Part shown: positions 23,796 through 37,841 of the stretch, piece after piece
How positions within the stretch are numbered: position 1 is the first letter of the stretch
Layout of the letters: the number at the start of each line of letters is the position of its first letter
From: Lineus longissimus
Taxonomy: Eukaryota > Nemertea > Pilidiophora > Heteronemertea > Lineidae
Reading direction: 5' to 3'
Length of the DNA: 64,000 nt
Assembly (NCBI RefSeq): GCF_910592395.1
Contig: NC_088317.1
Location: 4,776,001-4,840,000 of the forward strand
Notes under the pieces: model-generated
The model's database searches: none
What the model was told of the DNA's origin: nothing
Seen by the model: only the letters and a program-made list of their open reading frames with translations
Translations under genes and position numbers: made by a program

Positions 23796-25539
23796 AGTGC
23801 ATTTGGTCAAAAATGAAAGTGTGTATTTCAGGTCAGAAGTGAACCTTACTAACTTAAATGTAACTATGTCAAATACACGTATGTTCTTATCCACGACAGG
23901 CTTTCTTTTTGTTTCACCCCGTAAACCCAATGAAGTTGGTTGGTTGGACAAGCATGATACGACACTAGTAAAATGCCGGTCCTTCGCAAAATGAGGTCTG
24001 TTTCATTTAGTCAAAAATATCAAAACGGCTTGATTTTGGAACAGGTGGTTGGTGAACACTGAATGATATACCCAATTAAACTGCACGGTCCGCAAACATC
24101 CCGATCCGAAACCGACATCAAATTGTGACCACACTGATAAGAACGATGTTGACGATTACGTAACATACTGCATGTCGCAATCCCCTTGTGCCTTATCTAA
24201 TGCGTGCGGCGACAGTGCAGTACATTCTTGTGTACATAGACGTGTGTACAAAGAACTGTGCACAAAAGGTGCATAAATGCGTATGGTTCATCAAATTCAC
24301 AATACCACAAAGTATTGTAAAGTCCCATGATGAAGCAGTTTGTCTATTGTGAAGGAATTGTAGGCAAATATGTGATTAAGGGAGATTTTCACTTTCTATC
24401 ATTCAGATGCGTTTGTTGAATTGAACGCGAAGGACCCTTGGTAACATTTCCTTATCAGATGCTACACACGTTTGAAGAGATTTTCCAGCAAATGTGCTTT
24501 GAACAACAGTGTACTACAATACTTCTGATGCTTCTTAGCTCTTAAACTGTACAAAAAAACATAAACAGTCTCTTTGAATACGTGATGAAACCATACCCTC
24601 TTTGTAAAATACGGCACAGTTTTTTGGTTGTAAACATTTTCAAAGCTGGGCCGACTCAAAAACTGAAATGAATTGATATTTTAATTTATTTTCAAACTAG
24701 CAGAGAGTAGACACATAAATTTCAACAGAAGGATTTCGAAAGTCATTTTGACCGAGGGCCAATATAGCCATAAATTTTATTCAATGCGTTGTTTTGCTGC
24801 ATATCACTTGAATGACTCCGAGTTTCTCAACCAAAACTTATGCGAAATTGGGAATGAGCCATTTCTGAGTCAGTGCACATCCGGTCGAAGCCGAGGTGAA
24901 AATTTCGACTCATTTCTCCGACAAGGTCCCCGATTTGACGTCAATAGACCTATTCATTCTCTCTTAATTACGCATTACGTCTGGACGGAAAACCAGGACG
25001 ACACCTAAATGAAGTTACATTGTCTTTAATGGACATCACAACACATATAGCTTTTGCCATAATTTGCCTTAGCAAGCGTTGCCGCCACCTTAACAGAGGC
25101 TTCACGTGTTTCTGGCTGCTGTTCATCCCCATACACGCACGCCGACTGCTGTTTGCGGATAATTTCATAGACCAGGGGCGTGGTGAAAATATCGACCAGT
25201 TCTGAGTCGCATAAATTCATGATATTTTATCCATCGGCAAATGCTGACTTTTTGGGTAGGATTTTGGCAATTCTGAACCAGATTTGTCATACATTTGCGA
25301 ATATTTATTCGATTTCAATGTCCAGAAGTAACAGAAGTCTTCTCTTTTATGATTAATTGTATTTCTAGCACGATTGATTGAGCGAAATGACCTCATATGG
25401 AAGCAAGTGCCGGTTTGTTGCTATCATGAAGTACTGTCGGCGTTTTCTGTCCTTAAATCACAATTTCTCCCAAAGGTTGTGAAAACTGTGATCATGGTTT
25501 AGTGAAGCTACTGTGTTGACCATTCCCAACGCTCAGTGT
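23796..25539. other. Upstream flank of SoxB1, no gene recognised
   Basis: AT-rich. Overlapping short frames on both strands at 24.75-25.22 kb have no recognisable domain. It may contain the distal promoter or first noncoding exon if the acceptor at 25970 is used. Confidence 0.45.
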
Positions 25540-26965
<1,426 letters not shown>

Positions 26966-28260
26966 CTTAGCAGACATTGACATTCTTAGTACCGCCAAGC
27001 AACCTCAAGACTATTTTGTAGGGACAAAATAAGTGTAAAAAACGGTGTGTTTTGCCATGGATTTTCTATGATTCATACACGGTTGTCAAAGCCGTAGTTG
27101 TTGATTCGGACTTGTTATCGTGCGTGCTGATCCCTCAGGAAATGTGACATGGGCACATGGCCCCGCATGGAGCAATGGCGCGAAACACGGAGTGGTGGGC
27201 CGCGGCCCACATGGCAAAGCAAGAGACTGGGCCGGCCGAGGTACTAGTTTGGCACCGCGCTACGCTAACCCGGTAGGCAGTGTGCACCGAGGATATACTC
27301 ATAGATTCGACACGGGCTGTTTATATGGCTTAAAATATTGATACGAAATTCAAGGAGTACCATCAAGGGACTTCTGGACGGCCACGTAAGTCCATGATTG
27401 TGGTCAGATAGCATTTCATTAGATAATTACTCCTGACCAGCAGATGACGAAAAACTGTGCAAGAAATCTATCCTTTTTTGTGGACTCGTGGGTTTTCCTG
27501 TTATACCATGATTGTGGTATCATACCATGTACCTGGTATTTCTACCTTTGGTCTTTTGCTATGAACCAGGACGACAAAGTGACTGGCACTGGGGTTGTAG
27601 TATGTGTACAAACGAATTTTAAAATTCTGCACTGTCTATGGAATCTCTATCCCACTCATCTTTTCTGATTATTGTTGAAACCGAATTTCATAAATACTTT
27701 TGTACTTTTACCGTGTTTGATAGATAATTGTCTGTAGCTGTACCAAAGGTTTGGTAACTTTCTTAACGATTCTGAGTGCGAATCTCATGAAAAGCAACCT
27801 CTAAATTTCTTGTAACAAATTTTTGAGTTTTTTCAGTAGAAACTGCCCGAAATGGTACAATGTTGAAAAGTGTACGTTTTCTGTATGCATAATAGGAACA
27901 TTGTCAAAGTGACACAACCTTCCTTGTAAATGATGATCAAGTTGGCACCCCATTTTTTTCATAATGAGGCTTTATTTTTCGTGTCTTAAATTCTGTAAAG
28001 AAACTGAACAGATTGAGTTCAGTGCTAATTGTGTATCTCAAACTTGTACAGAGAGAGAAAGAAATTTAAGTGGAAGTTTATTCTTTAGAGTTCTGGCCTT
28101 TGACGATGTGTCAAGCGCTTTTTTGTATATAATTGCACAGTCTTCACTTCAGTTTCTAAACAAAACGCAAATTTTTCATTTTTGCGAAGCTGTAATAAGA
28201 ATCTTTCTTAAGACCTGGACGAATATTTTGCTCCCAAGTGGTTTAGTTGATATAACGTAG
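26966..28260 (+). other. Presumed 3' UTR of SoxB1 (AT-rich, no ORF)
   Basis: After the TGA stop the sequence stays moderately GC-rich to about 27.36 kb, then becomes T-rich in the way 3' UTRs often are. No AATAAA occurs close behind the stop. Weak candidates are CATAAA at 27689-27694 with a GU-rich stretch after it, ATTAAA at 28921-28926, and a canonical AATAAA at 30796-30801 followed by a GU-rich stretch. The end point given here is therefore a guess. A 16-bp perfect palindrome lies at 27195-27210. Confidence 0.35.
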
Positions 28261-28981
28261 ATTTGATTTGGTCTTTGACTGACTAGGCAGCTTGTAAATG
28301 TAGATGGACCAGGCCTGTTAGGAAGGGCCAGGTGTGAATCTCATCATTTATCACCCTTAACGAGACCTGGCATGAACTTCAAACCAATTATCATTTTTTG
28401 CAAACTAGTTTGAGTGTTTTCTCTTTTTGATTGGGATCGCTGAGAGATATATGGATCCGTTATTCTGTGTTCCCCGATTGAAAAATCATGGCTTCTCTGG
28501 CTGTCTTTTGGATGGAATATGGGGGACAATCACATATGTTCCAGCATCAAGTATGAAATTCAATTGCATTTGTTCATATTACAGTTCGATTTTGACTTGA
28601 ATTCTGTTGAATATTTTTATCTGAAACTAAACTTTTTATGCGAGGGGAAAGTAACAGTTAAAATGGCAAATATGGTACCTAAATTTAGTCTGGGTTAAAT
28701 ATGACTTAAATAAGAATTATGGCTTAAATTATGAAAATTGCTTTAAATTGGCCATAATCATTAGACTTCATGTATAACTAGTTTGTTTAAAGTTCATGCC
28801 AGACTCACTGTCATGGTTACAGACGACCAAACGTGTACACAGGAGAAGAATTTAAGTGTGTGTATTTTGGTATTTTTATAACTCGTGTAAAATGGTCCGT
28901 GAGCCATGAGCTAGCTTTCAATTAAAACTTTGCAACTTCTCAAAATGTTCCTCCTAACGTCATGTACTTTGCATAATTTGT

Positions 28982-29110
28982 CACGTGATCATGTCGTCAT
29001 GGCGACTCTCATTTATATATCTTCCCCTGAGTTGAGCGGAAACTTTCCTTTCGGGAACTCAGCAGTTTCTCCAAAGTTTGCCGGGAACCCATGTCTTTTC
29101 TGAGCTTCCC
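28982..29110. promoter_or_regulatory. Candidate promoter or enhancer block downstream of SoxB1
   Basis: It has a CACGTG E-box (28982-28987), a TATA-like TTATATAT (29013-29020), and a perfect 11-bp Rel/NF-kB-type palindrome GGAAACTTTCC (29038-29048) lying inside CTGAGTT...AACTCAG arms. No gene follows it, so a noncoding transcript or enhancer is as likely as a promoter. Confidence 0.25.
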
Positions 29111-29184
29111 TGCCACTGTCTTAAGTCCCAGGCGCAAACATCACTGCTCCATGTCGCACTCCATGTCATCAACTCTCTAGCCAT

Positions 29185-29260
29185 GAATTGCATCTCCATC
29201 AATTTAATTGACATTTACAATTACCTCAATTAAGTCGTGCCATTGCGAATTAATCAGTGC
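29185..29260. promoter_or_regulatory. Homeodomain-rich block 2.2 kb downstream of SoxB1
   Basis: GAATTG, TTTAATTGAC, ACAATTACC, CAATTAAG and GAATTAATCAG occur within 76 bp. A candidate enhancer by motif density only. Confidence 0.35.
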
Positions 29261-32133
29261 ACTATTTTAACTCTTGCCATTGCCAGTAGATAAGTTTAAG
29301 CAAACCATTTTCAACTTTACAAACTAACGTTAGGTATTGCGGTACAACAATGAATCAATGCACAAACTGGCGTAATTTGAGGAATTTTTTTATTGCCAGC
29401 AGGTCGCTATGAGCCAGCTTGTATGTCAAATTATTCCAAATCATACTGCGTTCCGGAATCCCCATCCGCAGTTGTCTCATACATTATAGAACTTCAGATG
29501 TGCCATCCGAAAGACGCCCCTCCTTCTAAATATAATAGGTGCTATTCGAGAGACGTTTTGAGAAGTTGCAAATTGCCGAATGGGAATGAATTGGACCTAA
29601 TTTAGTCTTGTTTGTTTTTGGTATTTTCCTTATTACATCGTATAGTTTCGAAATGCATTATCTCTTCTTATCGCAGTGTCATCAATTTACGAGTTAAGGT
29701 CAAGTTCTCTGTGTAATTTTGCGGGTGTCATCAGTCTTCTTTTTTTTGATAACTTCAAGATATTAAATTGAGTTTTTATCATCAAATTCTGGCGGGAGTT
29801 GGCCATCCAAACTTAAATGGACCAAAGTTTAAACAGGGTATTTCTGTAGTTTCGTACAGCAAGATTTTGCTGACTGTAAACCTCGTGTGAGCCACGTGGT
29901 CAATGCAACACGCAGACATTGGCATACTCTAAATAAGTTCTTAAGTGACTGTTCTGGCGGGATGTACCACTGACTTCACAACTGTTCGATAATTGCCCCG
30001 ACCATAACTCTTGGTAATTTTAACTCTTGAAAGTCCTATGACATCAGTTGAAATTAAAGCGTATACCTCACATTTTATTGTAGGTGACAACTTAGTATGT
30101 TCGATTTTAGTTTAAAGCATCACAACAATTACTACAGGAGTGGTTTCTAAATATATTTTTTCAATAATTCATAACAGTTCAGTGGTCTAGTACTTAAAAT
30201 TGTAAATTGTAGAATTGGCATAATTCAAACGGGTGTGTTTCGCATCATACCGCGGCACCTCTGAAATCCGCAGTATTGCTGGGAAACCTTGGCCGGACTT
30301 GTCGAGATTTCATGGCGGGACCCACTCCCGGGGCTCCACTCACATGTATGATCGAGCGCCGTGGTTATTAGGCGACATATCGGGAGCATATCTCGCCAAC
30401 CGCACTTGAAACTGTTTTGAATTTTAGTCGTATGTGTTCAGATACAGTACGATCGCTCTACGGCAGCTCCTCGACGTTAAGAGGGGAACGAAACACCGCC
30501 AGTTAAGAATAGTCAATACTGGTCGCGACTGCCTACTTAAGCAGTGAAACCCAAACCATCCGAAGTTCCTGGTATGTTTATACAGCAATTGCTTAACAGC
30601 TTTGTATTGCACAATTTGCATCTTCGCTGTTCCTTTTTTAAGCCAACATCGCACTAAATCGAAAATGTGGATTTTCGTTTCAAAATTGTGTTCTGACATT
30701 TTGTTTGAATGTCACGTGCGCTCTCTAATGGCGTCGCTTGCGTGATCAGCATGGACCTCGTGCTTGGGCATGAGAACATGGGCTCACATTTTGTAAATAA
30801 AGTGCGACTGTTTTGTGAATGTTCAACTGAAAACTTATGCCATTTTGCAGTAATTCCGTGTAGTTGTTTTACTGTGGTCGGAACTTTCAAATTTGTTTGT
30901 GGGTTTTCAATTAACTAAAGTCGGCGAATTTAAAAATTCGATTTTTGTTCTAATGCATTTCGAAACTGCACGTTTCCTTCACGAGACCTCTATGATTTCA
31001 ATTCAGATTTAAACACAGAAGGTTATCATTCATTCCTGATTTAATTTGGTTTATTTAATCAAGAAGGCAAGATAAGCTTTTCCAATGTGATTGATTATGA
31101 CACCTCTCAGCCTCTAACGCAATGTTGTATTTTCTGTATAATTTCGTAATTTCTGACTTATGTATCATAGGCCTAGATTATGGGCCTCATGGTACGAGTA
31201 AATTTTGTTACGCAGGAATTTGGGCATTTTGCGGTCTAGATGCGTCAGGATGTCTTTGGGTATTTAACAGTGTGGGTAGGGCGATATTTTGTTCAGGGAG
31301 GCTTAGAAAACTTCAAATAAGGTCTTCATCTGAAAGTTGACGGTGAAGCCCGCTTGGGACTGCTGCTGGTTTAAATCACCAAACATCATCAAAATACTTC
31401 AAAATAAACCTCAAATTTATGATTTCATTTTGTATCATTTCCAGACTTACTTACGGTGCTCTTGTGTAACTTTTTAAGATGTGTTCAAAATCATTCCAGA
31501 ATCAGCGCAGTCTCCATCGGGTTTTTACTCCTCCCTAAACTACACATTGAGGTGTTGTTAATTTCAACATGTGCTAAAATGGTGAATGTTACTTAGTTGA
31601 AAATGTACAGTGTACCTTTAGAATATAGTTTATTTTGACCCGGGAAACTACTGATTTATATGCGGCTGCAAAGTTACAGTGGGTTCAAGCAAGTTGCTAA
31701 ATATTCGAATAACGGAGTTATCTTTTGGGCCTGTTCATCTCGTGTTACTCTAGTATCAGCCAGCAGTCGTAAGGACTTGAAAAGTCTTACCTTTTCTGTG
31801 AGGCATTCACAGTCGTAGCGTCACCTAAAACTGGCCCCAGATGTCTACGCCATCGTAAGCACGTTTGTTTTTCCTAAATTGGACGTAAAGAATAGTACAC
31901 GGTTGTTCATGATCGAAATATCTAAACAATTTCAGTGACATGTACTATCTGCATTTCCATACTTCGCAGTTAGATAAAATCAAGAATTCATAAGGACTAG
32001 TCTTTATTTATTCTTGGTGAAATGAAAACCTTTAAAACACTTTCCAAAGTAGCGCCGTTGTTCGAATATCTGTCACTGTGTGATTGCCTATTTCGATTTC
32101 TTGCCAAAGAGAATTTCTTGACTGAATCTGACG
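29261..32133. other. Intergenic, downstream flank
   Basis: Contains a 27-bp dyad (30371-30397) in a locally CpG-rich patch, and AATAAA signals at 30796-30801 and 31403-31408. Open frames show no recognisable domain. Confidence 0.5.
30371..30397. repeat. Interrupted dyad, 27 bp
   Basis: GGCGA-ATAT on the left is mirrored by ATAT-TCGCC on the right with a 7-bp centre, in a CpG-rich patch (about 30240-30410). It may be a protein-binding dyad. Confidence 0.35.
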
Positions 32134-32174
32134 TGATTGACACCCAATTACGGGCTAATTGCATTTATTGACAG
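32134..32174 (+). promoter_or_regulatory. PBX/MEIS-like and homeodomain motif cluster
   Basis: TGATTGACA (32134-32142, PBX-MEIS composite type), CAATTA (32145), TAATTG (32156) and TGACAG (32169-32174, MEIS core) lie within 41 bp. A candidate TALE/Hox-type enhancer 5.2 kb past the SoxB1 stop codon. Confidence 0.35.
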
Positions 32175-32892
32175 TTGGCTCTGGGTCTCAAAATGGCGTC
32201 AGCAGTTCATAAGGTGAATATTTCATTTCAAATTAAAAAAAATTATATCTTTGAAAGATGAAAATTTTAAAGAAATTTTGTACATTATTGATATCTTCGT
32301 ATTAAAAGATAAAATCGTATACACACGAGTTCCTGTTTGAAATTACTGTGGACTCGTTCAGAAGCCCGTCGTGACATCTAAGGTGGCTGCATTGCGTCTG
32401 TAATGATATACATTACCTATGTAATGATGTATCAACGTTACTTCTGCAGTGATAACGATACATGTATTCCATTACAAGGCAGTTTTGCTCCTTAAAAGTT
32501 GCGATGGGGTCTCCTGAGCGAATATGCCCAGTACAATTGGTTTTCCAAAGCAATATCGGTGGCAGTGGGTTACTTAGGGTTAAAGAAGAATTCTACCCTA
32601 TTCTCTCTCTTCCCTCTAAAATCGATGATCTTGTTGAAGTCCTGCCTTCACCCCAAGTCTTGACTTGCGCCCCCGTTGACCAAAATAGAGACCTGGTCGA
32701 GTTGTGTCCTCGCCCGTTCCGCGGATGTCGCCGCTCAGAATGAGTGGACGTGCTCCAGAGTTCCATCCCGGGGTTTGAGGGGTCGAGCCCAAAAGCTGTA
32801 CCCCGGACCACCCCTCTCCTCACATTTGGATATGCAGCCGCCGACTGCAACACAGTGGAGTAGCGAAGTTGGCCCCAAACAACTCTGGATCC

Positions 32893-32948
32893 TATCGGAA
32901 CCAGCTCTTGGCCAAACCGTTGAAGAAGTTTGGCCTTGGTTTCCGATA
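32893..32948. repeat. Long hairpin in a GC-rich patch
   Basis: TATCGGAACCA...GGCCAAAC pairs with GTTTGGCC...GGTTTCCGATA around a 10-base loop, with one internal bulge. The GC-rich patch (32.6-33.5 kb) holds an open minus-strand frame of 156 codons (32593-33063) with no recognised domain. It could be a fold-back remnant; the stem is too irregular to call a miRNA. Confidence 0.4.
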
Positions 32949-35900
32949 CAGTCCACGTGGAAAATGAAAATTTAGGACCGACCTGTACCATCTCTTGACA
33001 GTACTGTTTCCGTCCTTGCCGTGACATCACCAGAGCACAGCCCCCATCCTCCCATCTGGCCATGTCTGCGTGCCGGTGATAATCAGTCTTGATATTGACA
33101 CAGGCCGGCTACACGAGTTATCATGGGACTCGTCTTCAAAGTGGCCCAGATCAACAGCACCTGATAGTAAACTTCTCGACGACATCTGTCGCCTTGGAAC
33201 CGTCACACTAGTCCCACAGCGGACCAGAGTCGGCCACGCCGCGCCACAGATTTCGTGCTTGGTTTGAACTGACAGCTACCGTGGTGATTTTCATAATTAA
33301 ACGCGGGATTCTCTGCTTCACATAATAAATAGCTGGCGATATTTACGACACAGCGGAAAAAACCTCTGCCGTTCTCTACGGATGTTGTCTCTGAGGTTGT
33401 TCCTTGGTGAAGACAGGTTAGGCCAGGTGTCCGAGGGCCTGGTGTCTGTCCCCAGACTGTCTTTCCCTTAGAATGGGTCCATCCTGGTAAGGCACAACCA
33501 TCTTCGTTCAATGAGTCTCATCATAGTGTATCATGGTAATTCTTGTGACTGCGATTTAAAGACGTGTTTGTTAGAAGCTGCGTCGACATCGAAAAGGCAG
33601 TTACTTAAATAAACGGTCTGAACTTGCATCATACCACTGTGACGTTGTATTACCGCGGACCGACTAATATTTTAAGTTTTATAAACCGCACTTTTTCACA
33701 TTACTGCCCATCATATTTTGAATTTGTCTGTAAATGCTGAAATCTGTGTTCCAGTCCTGTCTTCGCAATTTTTCAAACGTGCTGTCATCGAGATTGAGTT
33801 GCCTCACCCGTTAACCGGAGTATTGAACAGTCCGTCTGTAAGAGTTCTGATTGTGACGCCTAGAACATTTTAGAACAACCGACAAATCCTGCGAAATGTT
33901 ACCTTTGACATGCTGTAGAACTTCCTTACCCTGACTTGCTGAAATTCCTCGTCGCACTGTCGTTCTAAAATGGCTAGGTGTGCACTTGTGTATTTACTAT
34001 TGAAAAAATACTGATACCAGTTTATAAAGGTGATGCGGCTGCCGAGGGCCTACTTTTTAGGCTGTGAATCCCAACCTCTCTCAACAGTATCGAACCTATA
34101 ACTATATTAGGACGTCGTCAAGCCAATGAAATCAACTCGCACCTGGCCAGATGCCATATTTTTTTCACTTGGCACGGGCCATGGGTAAGTTTCGCCCAGA
34201 CGCAAAACCCTTTTATTTTACCGTATGAACAGAGTTCAATTTGTATAAGACTGCGAATATCGCTATCTGAGTTAGTAGCCTCGAGGTTTTTCCCCCACGG
34301 GGCATATTAGGTGTAGTTACTTCAAAGCGCCATGCCAATGAAATCGTAGACTTGACATTGACACTGCTTGTTCGGTCAAATGTCACTTGATAAAGAATGG
34401 TTTAGTTATGTGTTGCTGATGACATTGTGTTTAACCCCTTAATGACTGAGATGACTGCTGGTACCAAGTTCGAAGCAATGGTTGATATAGGCGAAATTGA
34501 AAATGGAAAAAGTTTTAGGTGGCGAATCAAAGAACAGCAAAACATTCATTCGTTGGCGCAGTCACTCTTTATATCCGCTCATTATAATTTGTGACATACA
34601 AGTTATTTCATTTCCCCAAATTCAAATTCAGATTGAATACCAAGTAGATTTTTTTAGACTAGAAAACTATCGTGTGTAAATTATACAAGCCTTTGGACCA
34701 GATGTCACGAATACTGTGTATTTACACACAGTACAGTCTCATACTGTAACACAATTTAACTATGCCTCATGAAAGTTAACTTTGCCACCGTTAAAATATC
34801 TACCAAAATATGGATACGTCATCACAAAACATTCCTTTTATGACCGAATTCCTTCATCTCCACAGAAATACTTCTTTGATTCTACTCTTCTTGGTCTTTT
34901 AGGCGAATGTTTTTGGGGTGGCAAAGTCGGCTCCTTTTTGGCAAAGTTACGTTTTACAACAAAGTTTCCTTGACTTTTGGTTCCAGTATTTGGGTAGTGA
35001 ACTTCTTCCTTCTTACATGACAAATCCAATTTTGGATAATTTTGGCGTTACTTTTCTTTGACTGTAGGTAAGTTGGAGTTCAAGTGAAAATATTACTTGA
35101 CACCCTCATGGCTGTTCATAGCAGGCTTACTCTATTTTACAAAACGGGACCGAACGGAAGGTTACGTGTCGTTTCATTCCGTAAAATACAGCTAGCCTTT
35201 ATAGCATGAGGCAACTTTCGTCTAGGCAACACATAATCAACCCAGGTATATCAGCATTAGATTTGTGACAGTGTTGATAATCGCCATCGCTGTGATTTTC
35301 GTCGCGCTGCGGAAATCGTATATGTGCGAATTTATTTTGATGTTTTCTGTAGCCATCGAAATTCATGTAGTGCCTGGTGATAAAGTGATAAGCAGAGGTA
35401 TTTGATCGAACGAGCAATGCTTCAAATCTGCTGTTAATAGTAGGTAGTGGTTTGTTTATTAGTAGATCCAATTAAAGTAGAAGATGAATCTCACTTTAGC
35501 CTTGTGAGTCTATAGTGGACACACAATGCGGTTACATTTCAAATAATTTTGTTCAAATGCCCGTAAACTTGCCTGGGTGAGAACGAAGCCTACAGTCAAT
35601 CATGTATACTTTGATGTCAATTCATTGAAAACAAAGACTTATATTTTTAATCTATAAGTTTTTGTTTTTTGGAAACAATAGTTAAAAGGACGCTGTCAGT
35701 GGTTTTAAATTGTATATTATTTGGTAAATGAATATGGAAATGACTTTATGTTCCCACGAAAGATGAGGCGAATGTATTATTCTATAGAATTTTCAAGAAA
35801 AAATGTTCAGGTTTTTTACGAAATGAATTTACTCGTTGCTTTAGTTTTTGCTCGATCGACCCGTATACTCTTCAACAGGAAGCCTCCCCTCTATTGCCAT

Positions 35901-35983
35901 AGAACCATTCTTCAGCGTGAGTCGCTGAGTCTGATCTTACACTGATTTCTAACTTACTGAAGCGACTGATGACATTTCTGTGG
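32949..35983. other. Intergenic, no gene recognised
   Basis: Only a small dyad at about 34710-34731 (TACTGTGT and ACACAGTA) stood out. Open frames lack recognisable domains. Confidence 0.55.
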
Positions 35984-36260
35984 CAACTGTCTCTTTGGTG
36001 AGTGCACCAAAGGATAGCTAACAGGCTGAAAAAGGACGTAGCGTACTCGGGAAACCTCTTGGAGTACACCAAATGTTAGCTATTATGCGGAAAAACCATT
36101 CCGTATTGTGGAAACCTCTCGGCAAATGATAGCTATATTTGTCATGCTGCAAGAACATGGAAACCTCCAAAAACGTTTCGAATGATAGTCACTGTGTTAG
36201 AACACTGCAGAAACCTCTGTGTACTTCAATTGGTAGCCACTTCGTGCAAGCTGCAACAAG
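35984..36260 (+). repeat. Degenerate tandem repeat, about five units of 49-60 bp
   Basis: GAAACCTC recurs at about 36051, 36111, 36160 and 36210. Between these, GATAGCTA-like words and CTGCA-like words recur in the same order. Units are strongly diverged, so the array is old. Confidence 0.55.
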
Positions 36261-36965
36261 CACTTAGATGTACGTACATCTAGTGTTTCACCGCCCTGGG
36301 GTGGGCAGCTCAGAGGATGGTTTACAGTTTACCCAATTGTTGATTCCCAGTCCAGCAGCCTTTTCCGTTTGCGAAGCCTCCGCCTCCGGCCTGCGTGACT
36401 GGTGTAATGGGCATCAATGTACCAAGTGAGCAAACCCCTGTGTCAATAGATTATCGTTATTTGATAAGATGATGTTGTACATCAGGTGACAATAATCATT
36501 GACTGGACATCGGGAATTAGCTCATGGGACCTCTAATTACGTCACACCTAGTGTGTCAGGTCAGGAAGGTTATGTACAAATACATGTGATGTCAACATCA
36601 CCTACAACGTTGTCAACATTCCCACGTCTTTTCAACTTCCAGTTGAGTGTGAAAGTTAGCCACTATCCCACTGGTCCTTGCCAGGAAGATCAAGTCGAAT
36701 TTACCGTGACCTCCATCCCTGTTAAGATATCAAAAGTCACTGGCACTGATGCTGTGGACCGACTGTTAACCTGCGCGATCCATGAAAACAGCCAGGTCAA
36801 GAATACTACAAAGTTCGAGCAAGGTTTGATACACAAGTGTACTTATCGGAAAGTTCTAACTTCAATGGTACATTTTTGTTAGCGGAATAATCTTTCATCA
36901 GTTTCTCACAATTCATGTTGCATTTGATCGACAACCCTTTCCTGAACCTGCACATTTGACCTGGC

Positions 36966-37050
36966 TGACGCTATGCATTACCCAGGGTGACGCTACCCAT
37001 TTGGGGTGACACTACCCATTTGATGGGATACGACACTACCCATTTGAGGA
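36966..37050 (+). repeat. Short tandem repeat, four ~20-bp units
   Basis: TGACGCTATGCATTACCC, TGACGCTACCCATTTG, TGACACTACCCATTTG and CGACACTACCCATTTG follow one another with small insertions. Confidence 0.7.
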
Positions 37051-37809
37051 TATTGTGTATCAGGCTATCATACCATGTGCTGAGCTAGAGGAGGCATCCG
37101 TCTTCTTCTTAATCTTCTTTTATGCAACATGATGGTTTGAGCCATCAGAAGTGCGAGGGACCTTCGCCATTGATTTCTGTCACTGGCAGCTTCCGACAAG
37201 TCTTCACCTAAAGAAGGCACCTGTACTCTCGGTCAAAATTTCCAGGATTTACTTCTCGTTGGTAAAAAATGGTTTCAGGCGACGCTGGACCCCGGTTGGA
37301 CCCACCGATGGACACTGCCGACAAGTGGACAGGACTGGGGACTGGATGGACGAACTCGCGACGATACTCACACTCGTCCCTTACACTAATCTGCTCATAT
37401 AGTTCTAAGGTGAGATGACCATCGGATCAGCATTACATCAAGTCAAAAGTTCACGTACGCAGCACCTGGAATACTACAAGAAAGAATTTCATTTTCAATA
37501 TGCGTTTTGCATGACTGTAATAGAATTTTAAATGCATTAATGATGGATGTGCATTCCTGTGTTGAATTCAAGTCATGGTATTGCATGTATACAGGAAATT
37601 ATCAACACATTTAGTTGCACATACTTAAACATATAAACATGCGATTTGAGAATCCGCCATTTTTATAGCAACTGTTTTGGTCGAAGTGTGTTACCATGTG
37701 TGCTACGACAGCCTGGCCCCTCATGGTCTGAACCATGGTAATAAGTCATGCATGGCGTTGCCCTGTGTCATATGGTTATGACACATAAACCGCCAGAGTA
37801 ACAGCTCAA

Positions 37810-37841
37810 CCCCGTGTGACAGTTGTATATGTCACACAGGG
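37810..37841. repeat. Inverted repeat, 12-bp arms
   Basis: CCCCGTGTGACA pairs with TGTCACACAGGG with one mismatch and an 8-base loop. Related GTGTCA and TGACACA words flank it on the left (37765-37785). Confidence 0.45.

Noticed and set aside
27120-27341. Open frame just after SoxB1
   Set aside because: It begins with GTG, lies in the presumed 3' UTR, and has no recognisable domain.
32593-33063. Minus-strand open frame of 156 codons
   Set aside because: It lies in a GC-rich patch where stops are rare, overlaps open plus-strand frames and a hairpin, and shows no recognisable domain.
36499-36882. Plus-strand open frame of 127 codons
   Set aside because: No domain, no splice or promoter context, and it sits between two tandem arrays. 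Length is within chance for 64 kb.
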